Source: Adiantum capillus-veneris
Taxonomy: Eukaryota; Streptophyta; Polypodiopsida; Polypodiales; Pteridaceae
Direction: 5' to 3'
DNA length: 64,000 bases
Assembly: GCA_014529385.2 (NCBI GenBank)
Contig: CM043944.1
Location: forward strand, 77,827,884-77,891,883
The notes under the pieces are model-generated. The model searched no databases and had not been told where the DNA came from. It worked only from the letters and a program-made list of their open reading frames with translations. Below, one piece after another: positions 57,793 to 64,000 of the stretch. The translations under genes were made by a program, and so were the position numbers. The first letter of the stretch is position 1; every line of letters starts with the position of its first letter.

Positions 57793-58957
57793 TGTCACGT
57801 AACACATCCAACCCTATGTGTCCGTGGACAAGCTACACCATAGCAGGGTTCAGTCAGTCCAGTGAGTCTCGATTAGCAGTGATCTGGCACTTTTGTGAGT
57901 CTATTCGTAGACCGTGCATGCCCAGTCACTGAGTGTAGATGCATATCCTCTCGTTGCACAAGCATGATCATCAGTATTCCCTTCAGAATCCATCAGATTC
58001 CATCAAGGGAATTTTCCAGTGCATTTAGTCTATTTTTCCTATTTTTGGTATTTTTCACTTATATTTTTAAGTGACTTCCCAACAAAAGTAGGTAGGGCAA
58101 TTTTGCTAAGTTAATACATAAGCAAACCCAAGTTAGCACTAAATGGCAGAAGAGGCAACAAGAGCTCCCGCTCAACAGGCACCTTCTCAACAAGAACCCC
58201 ATCAGATCCCTGGTGTTTTGTGTTTTCTTCACCGCCAAGACCTCACATAGCCCAGCGTTTTGGATCGCCATCATCATCAGTCCCCTAGCGGTTGTAGATC
58301 CACCCCATCGCCAGCAAGAGCATCACTTTTGCTAGCGTTTTACAATCTCAGCCTACCAGCGTTTTTGTCCATCAAGGCCAGCGTTTTACTAACGCTCAGC
58401 AATGCATCAACGTTTTTAAAGTTCAGCCCCAAACTGCAGCAGATACACAGCGTTTTCAGCAAGCCTTAACAACAGACAGTTCATCCCAAGTTGGTTGCAG
58501 AAGAACCCCCATTTTCAGCCATAAAAACGCAGCCAAAACGGTCATTTTCAGCCACCGAAACAGTCCCGAATTTCAGCGATTAGAAGATCCCAGATTTCAG
58601 CCCTAAAGTCGTCGTCCTCATCACTGTCGTCGTCATCGGCATAGTCCAAGTTGCATCAGTCCATTGCATACGCATTGTACCACTTGTACAATCAATAAGT
58701 AGACCACTCTTGCCGACGAGAGTGGGGCCTTTGGAGGAGGGTTTTACAACGTCTCTGGTGTCGTATCTCTCTTCTCTCTCTATCTCTCACTCTCATACAC
58801 TTGCACGCACATTGTCCATTCACTTTGTTCGCGATCATAGCATTTTCCACTAAGAACGGAAGGCTCTCCCTTCCATAAGAACTAAAAGGAACCTTGAGCA
58901 CAGTTCGGAGCACTCATCTTGAGCAAAGCACAAACATTCATTCTGCTGCACCTAACA
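57793..58957 (+). repeat. LTR C
   Basis: 1165 bp, ending CCTAACA just before the second CATTG. Confidence 0.92.
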
Positions 58958-59198
58958 CATTGAGAGCGGACCGTGCACTTAGCGGCCGGCCAATCGACGT
59001 GAGGTGGGAAAAAGCAACCTTGGTGTGAGCGCAAGGCCGCCAAGGGGTGCGCCCGCGGAAAAGAGTAGAACTCGAGTGAAGAGAAGATCCTTCTCAAACA
59101 CAGATTGCAAGCGAAAGAAAACCCTCAAGAATCCAAGAACCCAAGACCCTCAAAGAACCCAAGTTCCTCGTGAACTTAAGAACGAAAGATCATAGTGC

Positions 59199-61833
59199 AT
59201 GGTCATCACCCAAAGCGGAATGGATACTTCGCATACATGTAATGAGCATGAGAGAGGCGAAGAAGAATTTTCCCCACCAGGAGGTTTTTCTAACCCTCCC
59301 CCTTCTCCATCTACGCCACGAAATGTACCAAATCCTATGGAGGCGATGGTCAAGTCCATGTTGGACATGATGGCACAACAACAAGAAGCGAATCGAGAGC
59401 GACTCGCGTTGCACTGGCACAACAAGAAGTGACTCGCGTTCGCTAGCACAACAAGAAGCGACTCGCATCGTCTTGGAACGCGAGCGTGAAGAACGAAAAG
59501 AAAGAAAAGCACAAAGAAAGAACGAAGCCGAAGCAAGACGAGCGGCCTTGGAGGCCGATCGTGAGGTTCAAAGAGACCTCCGTACTCAAGAATTGGTTCG
59601 ACAAGTTCTTGCCTCGAAGTCTGAACCAACCAAAGATGTTGGTAGTTCCTCAAGTGGCACAAGCCGAGATGCGGACTCCAACAACCCAGTCACAGAGAAG
59701 TTCACTTTCAGTAAGTATGATGGTAAGATGGATGCTACGGTTATTCATTCTTGGTTGCATCAATTTAATGCTTATTTTGCCACAACTACGAAGACAGGAA
59801 ATAGCAAGGTTTTGACAGCAACTATGTACCTTGCCAGTGATGCCATCAATTGGTACGACGCATGGCAAGAGGCACAGTTAGCCGTGCACCTAGAGGAAGC
59901 CGACGAATTCACGCCCCTTTCCCTCAATTGGGCTGATTTCCAAGACCAACTCAAGGCACGGTTTATGCCACCTCAGTACCTCACACGATTGAAGGACGAT
60001 TGGTGCGCTCTCAAGCAAAATGGTATACCAATTATGTCTTTTTCTAATCATGTTTTGCAGCTAGGTACCCAATTATGCAAGTCGGATCATGAGCGCAAAG
60101 AGGCATTCCTTTTTGGGTTAGACGAATATATCAAGTTTGATCGAGAAGTCTTCGATCCAATCGATCTCAACAAGGCGGTAGCGATTGCTCTCGCACAAGA
60201 GATGAAGCACAACAAGGGAAAGCCTAAGGAGAACAAGACTTCCACAAGTACCTTGCAGACTTCTCAGAACCCTCAGAATGGTAAGAACTGTAAGAATGGT
60301 AAGAACGGTAACTCTTCTAACCAAACTTCCAACAGTCTCTCAGAAAAGAATTCTTCCAATGAACCTAAGGGTAAGGCTAACACAATTGCTAAACTTAAGC
60401 TCACTCCAGATGAAAAGGTAGCACAAGGAATTTTCGGAGGATACATCACGTCGGAAGAGCAAAGCACTTATTCTAAGGAAGGTCGTTGTTTTCATTGTCC
60501 CATTAAGGGTCACATAAAAAGAACATGTCCTAAGTTCGACTCTAACGAATCTAAAGAATCCACAAAACCCACTTCCTCTATCAATGCAATCAATGACAAC
60601 ACGAGTGTGCCCCAAGTTTCTCATGACCCTCCCATTGATGAGTCTCGCATTACATGTTATGGTCATATGACGGGGCAGCGTTTTGCCATATTGTTTGACC
60701 TAGGTAGTATGCATGATGTGATCAGTCCCTCTCTTGTTGAGAGAGCCCGCCTAGTGGTTAGTCAAAAATCTTCTCTCGAGGTCTCTGGTTTTGCTCCCGG
60801 TATGGACTCTCTCATCACGAAAGAGTGCCTTAATGTGTTGTTTACAGTTCAACAAGCTGCTTTCCGTATAAAATTTTTGTCTCTCCTCTCTCAGGATGTG
60901 ATGATTTTGGACATTCAATGGTTCCGTGAGCATAACCCTCTCATTGATTGGGCGGAAAATACGTTCACTTTCAATGCCTCTCCCATTGTCATTCGTGGAG
61001 AGAAAGTTGTTCATTCTCCCTCTCTCATTGCAAATGTGCTGGCGAAGATTGAACGGATTCAAGAGAAGGAGACTCTCTCAGTCTCTTCTTCTCCAAAGCA
61101 TGACACACAAGATTTGCATGATGATGAGCATGATGATTTGGATGCCAATGACAAGCATGATGATTTGCATGATCAAGATGTGATTTCTCACAAGCATGAT
61201 GATTTGCATGAAGATGATGTGATTGTTCACAAGGATGATGTGTTAGTTGATACTTTCTCTAGTGAAGGTAACCTCATTGCAGATGCGATCAGTCACGAAG
61301 AACCGATCTTGGCTCTCGAGCCTAGGTCCAAAGAACCCTCACAGGAAGTATTATGTGTTCGCATGATTAGTACGCACGCATTGTACGAGTGTTTCATTCG
61401 TGATCGTTTCCTGTATTTTAGTCAGCGTCTTTATGTGATCACTTTTCCTAGGCATGACATATTGTACGTTGAGCACGTTTCACTCATGAATGAGTACGAA
61501 TGTATGCGGATTGTTCATGAAAAGCTGAAAAGTATGCATTCAAGGAAGTCACATTCCAGGTCTATTCCTTGGCATGACACAATTGTAGACAGAGCACATG
61601 AAAGTACGAGCACCAAGCATGGGGATTTCCATTGTGAATTGCCACAGTTGATTGCTTTAGATCAGAAGAGAAAGATTCGATCTCATTGTTTGCGTGTGTG
61701 TGGTGAACGGTTTAGCACTCCGTCTATTTGTTCATCTACATTGCATGCACAGTCTTTTAGGAAGACAAGATTTTTTCCATTCACTTTACATGGAATAGGT
61801 ATGTTCATGTTTTTGTGTTGGAAGTGGTTTTAG
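59199..61833 (+). pseudogene. Gag-protease polyprotein without pol
   Basis: ATG 59199 (MVITQSGMDTSHTCNEHERG) opens a frame lost at 59432 inside a short tandem repeat (CACAACAAGAAGCGACTCGC-like). The main frame then runs to TAG at 61833 (about 786 residues). Order: charged coiled coil, capsid domain (HSWLHQFNAYF, LNWADFQDQLKARFMPP, FLFGL), Asn/Lys/Ser-rich linker, zinc knuckle CFHCPIKGHIKRTC (60487), retropepsin-like domain with LFDLGSMHDVIS (60692) and VMILDIQWFREHNPLIDW, an Asp/His repeat (HDDLHD-type, 61090-61250) and a C-terminal region of about 180 residues I cannot assign. No reverse transcriptase, RNase H or integrase motif is present. Confidence 0.88.
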
Positions 61834-61845
61834 GAATTTTCAGCC

Positions 61846-62088
61846 ATGGAGATTCTTGAAGAAGGACGAAGCATGACTCTGGACGAAGTTGAAGCATTGA
61901 AGGAGCCACAAAAGACTGTCGCTTTCAGCGCGGCCCAAAGAAGCAAGCGTTGCAGACCTTTTATAAAGTTCAAGTACCGCACGACCCACACATCAGAGTG
62001 GGCCGGCGAAGAGTCCCTTCCCAGATTCCGGATGATATTGGCGATCTTCCTCGACGCCATACAGTTCAGTACCAGTACCTCAGTTTGA
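61846..62088 (+). CDS. Conserved 80-aa frame before the polypurine tract
   Basis: Frame MEILEEGRSMTLDEVEALKE ... TTHTSEWAGEESLPRF, right after the main frame. Nearly the same sequence survives in the nested element (57530-57790), although with frame-shifting indels there. DNA is conserved between copies whose other interior sequence was deleted, so it may be a cis-acting packaging or priming region rather than a gene. A second frame through it (VPHDPHIRVGRRRVPSQIP) is also open. Function unknown. Confidence 0.35.
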   Translation: MEILEEGRSMTLDEVEALKEPQKTVAFSAAQRSKRCRPFIKFKYRTTHTSEWAGEESLPRFRMILAIFLDAIQFSTSTSV

Positions 62089-62099
62089 AAAGGAGGGGA

Positions 62100-62857
62100 T
62101 GTCAGGTAACACATCCAACCCTATGTGTCCGTGGACAAGCTACAGCACGACAAGGGTTCGGTCAATCCAGTCAGTCTAGATTTAGAAGTGATCTAGCACT
62201 TTGTGAGTCTGTTCACAGACCGTGCATGACCAGTCACTTAGTGTAGATTCATATTCTCCGATAGCACACAACATGATCATAAGCATTCCCATCAGAATCC
62301 ATCAAAATCCATCAGGGGAATTTTCCGGTGCATTTAGCCTATTTTTCCTATTTTTAAAATTTTTCACTTATTATTTTTAAATGACTTTTGTTAGAAAGTA
62401 GGTAGGGCAATTTTGCTAAGTTTGTATATAAGTAAACCAAAGCTAGCACTTTCTGGCAGAAGAGGCAGCAGGAGCACCATTGCTCAACAAGCAACTTCTC
62501 AGCAAGAACCCTTGGTGGCGTTTTTCCCTCCAAGCAAGCATCACCAAGATCCCCCATCTCTAGCGTTTTCCTTAGCAAGAGTCTCATCGCCAAGACCTCC
62601 AGTAACTATCGTTTTTCATCAAGAAGCATCCCTTGCCATAGCCTCTCAGCCTTGGCGTTTCCGGAACCCCAAGTCGCCCCCATTTGCATGGCGTTTTTCA
62701 GCAAATAAAGAACCAGCAGATTTCAGCCTTGACAAGCCTTAGAACCGGTAGATTTCAGCCCGCAAAGAACAGCCCACATCAGCGTTTTTGGTTCCACAAA
62801 TTTTCAGCCATTAGCGTTTTTGGGACAACAGCAGATCAGCCTCAGATTTCAGCCAAT
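62100..62857 (+). repeat. LTR D, interrupted by the hAT element
   Basis: Matches LTR A up to the equivalent of about 55022, then stops at CAGCCAAT (62850-62857), where the hAT terminus begins. The remainder should lie beyond the window. Confidence 0.88.
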
Positions 62858-62870
62858 CAAAGTTACCCGG

Positions 62871-62872
<2 letters not shown>

Positions 62873-62912
<40 letters not shown>
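62873..62912. repeat. 40-base poly-C tract
   Basis: Uninterrupted C on the plus strand directly inside the hAT terminus. The related MITE has ordinary GGGAAATTGCAACGGGG-type sequence at the equivalent place. Confidence 0.95.
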
Positions 62913-62914
<2 letters not shown>

Positions 62915-62946
62915 AAAAAGGCGAAACAGGAACGGGGCCCGGAACG

Positions 62947-63600
62947 GTAAGTTTAAAATATGCTTAAATTAGGTTGGATTTGACCTATATGTTAGTAGAG
63001 AGCCATACACACCCATTAGTCCAAGTAGAATCCTATTCAGGCATGCTCTGCAATGATTCTTCAGTCTTAAGGGCCAAGGCTTACACACGATTGCGCAATA
63101 CACAATACATGAATTGGGATCATCCTTCACAAAAGCATCTTGAATCTTGATCCTTCATAGAAAGAACATTAACTCAAAGTTGAAGAATAGAATCTAGAGT
63201 CCATGCTCTACACAAAAGCTTGGAGGAAAAAGATGATAGATCATAGATTATAAAGATGGCTTACAGGCCAGCCAAGGCGCTACAAAAAGACATGTAGAGG
63301 CTAAGAGTGCTAAATAACAACTGCAAGAGTCAATAGGTGACATATCAAGACTCAAATCACTCATATGGTAGTGCAATACAAAAAGGGGGCAAAGCCGGCG
63401 GCCACAAAGGAAACAAATATCAAAAACCAATGAGCAATGAGTCATGACTCATGCCTGAAGTTCACCTCTAGGTAGGGGCAGAAGAGCATCCCCCCTCCCA
63501 ATTTGTAGTGGAGTCCTGGACGTCGTGAATATCATCCCAATCCTCCTGCATAGGCTCATCCTCATGTGTAGATCCTCCTGCCTCTCCAAGCACCTCTGCC
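62947..63600. other. Non-coding part of the hAT element
   Basis: No gene seen. Presumed 3' untranslated and subterminal sequence between the transposase stop and the element end. Confidence 0.5.
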
Positions 63601-63623
63601 TCTGCCTCTACCTCTATCTCCCA

Positions 63624-64000
63624 CTATAGAAAGGGATCTGTCACTTTGGATGCTGACTTGCAAAGCATTCTTAAGTTTGCACTGACAAAAACAAGGTCAT
63701 TTGCTTTCTCCACTCCAAGTCGGTTCCTCTTTCTAGATGCAATGTGGCTATATACACTCCACAATTGCTCCAAGCAAGAGGAGCTAACCGCTTGGCTGAG
63801 AATGCGGACGGCAAGTCGCTGAAGATCGGGACCATCTGAACCATTTTCTTGCCACCACAAGACGGAGGAAATCTTGGTGCGATCAATTTGGGCATCGGCT
63901 GTCCCAAATGATCCTCGCATATCCCTGTAAAATGCAAGCTGATCCTTTATCTTGTGTTGCATGCCACGTTCAGGGTGAAGCTTCTTCAAGATGGTGTTCC
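63624..64000 (-). CDS. hAT transposase, C-terminal dimerisation domain (partial)
   Basis: Open to the window edge on the minus strand; the start codon is outside. The visible part has VLWWQENGSDGPDLQRLA, VSSSCLEQLWSVYSHI, RKRNRLG and DLVFVSANLRML. This order (WW, P-LQ-LA, SSS-C-E, RNRL, DLV-V--NLR) is the hAT dimerisation domain found in plant hAT transposases. The domain is needed for multimerisation and activity. The visible frame has no stop or frameshift before its end at 63624, so this part is intact. The catalytic DDE core, expected upstream, cannot be judged. Confidence 0.88.
   Translation of the reverse strand, partial: NTILKKLHPERGMQHKIKDQLAFYRDMRGSFGTADAQIDRTKISSVLWWQENGSDGPDLQRLAVRILSQAVSSSCLEQLWSVYSHIASRKRNRLGVEKANDLVFVSANLRMLCKSASKVTDPFL

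Larger units (their letters stand above)
55618..58957 (+). mobile_element. Short relative nested in the leader of the outer element
   Basis: LTR B (55618-56784, 1167 bp) and LTR C (57793-58957, 1165 bp) flank about 1 kb of interior. CATTG occurs on both sides (55613-55617, 58958-58962). It has its own primer site (56786-56797) and polypurine tract (AAAAGGAGGGGA before 57793). The interior keeps the leader, the first part of gag (from ATG 57214) and the conserved 3' segment (57530-57790). The rest of gag-protease is deleted, so it is a LARD-like derivative. Confidence 0.9.
54276..62857 (+). mobile_element. Gag-protease-only LTR element (outer copy)
   Basis: LTR A (54276-55415) and LTR D (62100-62857, cut by the hAT element) share variants such as CACGACAAGGGTTC that LTRs B and C lack. 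Primer site TGGTATCAGAGC at 55417-55428; polypurine tract AAAAGGAGGGGA ends at 62099. The interior is the leader (55416-55617) plus 58963-62099, interrupted by a relative (55618-58957) with a perfect CATTG duplication. It encodes gag and protease but no reverse transcriptase or integrase, so it would depend on enzymes from another element. Such non-autonomous plant elements are known as TR-GAG type. Confidence 0.9.
62858..64000 (-). mobile_element. hAT element, 3' part, running off the window
   Basis: The terminus CAAAGTTACCCGGAAC at 62858 follows the octamer CAGCCAAT and interrupts LTR D. The subterminal region has repeated GGAACGG words, typical of hAT transposase binding sites, and a 40-base C run. 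The transposase C-terminus lies on the minus strand at 63624-64000, pointing towards this end. The 161-bp MITE at 49851 shares the terminus. Whether terminus and gene belong to one element is inference from position. Confidence 0.7.

Noticed and set aside
54276-58957. Tandem LTR array from unequal crossing-over
   Set aside because: Variant sharing (A with D, B with C) and the CATTG duplication favour nested insertion.

Overview
This window is land-plant nuclear DNA. Three things point that way: the host gene found encodes a plastid-lipid-associated protein (fibrillin/PAP) with introns; the Ty1/copia and Ty3/gypsy elements carry the usual plant primer-binding site (TGGTATCAGAGC, initiator tRNA-Met type); and there are telomere-like TTTAGGG/TTAGGG tracts and long GA/TG microsatellites. 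The species cannot be named from the sequence. The LINE reverse transcriptase motif is unlike the common angiosperm L1 type, which may fit a fern, lycophyte or gymnosperm, but that is inference. Nearly all of the window is transposable elements (TEs).

Layout. 1-2.7 kb: AT-rich repeats, microsatellites and a 397-bp Mutator-type MITE with a perfect 9-bp target duplication. 2.7-6.9 kb: old, internally deleted copia element (Copia I) carrying a 272-bp MITE. 7.2-12.7 kb: nearly complete copia element (Copia II). 12.7-22.6 kb: mostly non-coding, with a tRNA-like SINE candidate, an LRR-receptor pseudogene fragment, a retroposed SINE-like insert and a small non-autonomous LTR element. 22.97-25.01 kb: three 3' exons of the fibrillin gene (minus strand). 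26.3-31.6 kb: a LINE (minus) broken by a 526-bp hAT-like MITE. 31.6-49.4 kb: a chromodomain gypsy element (minus) inserted in telomere-like repeats at the LINE's 5' side, itself split by Copia III (minus) and the young Copia IV (plus). 49.85-50.0 kb: a small hAT MITE. 50.4-54.2 kb: gypsy remnants. 54.3-62.86 kb: a gag-protease-only LTR element with a relative of the same family inserted in its leader. 62.86 kb to the edge: the 3' end of an autonomous-type hAT element that cuts the last LTR.

The insertion order can be read from target-site duplications (TSDs). Outer elements are interrupted by inner ones with exact TSDs of 5 bp (LTR elements), 8 bp (hAT) or 9 bp (Mutator type). The window therefore gives a relative chronology of at least three nested layers. 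The only gene likely to serve the host is the fibrillin gene, whose 5' exon was not found. No CRISPR, rRNA or tRNA genes were seen.
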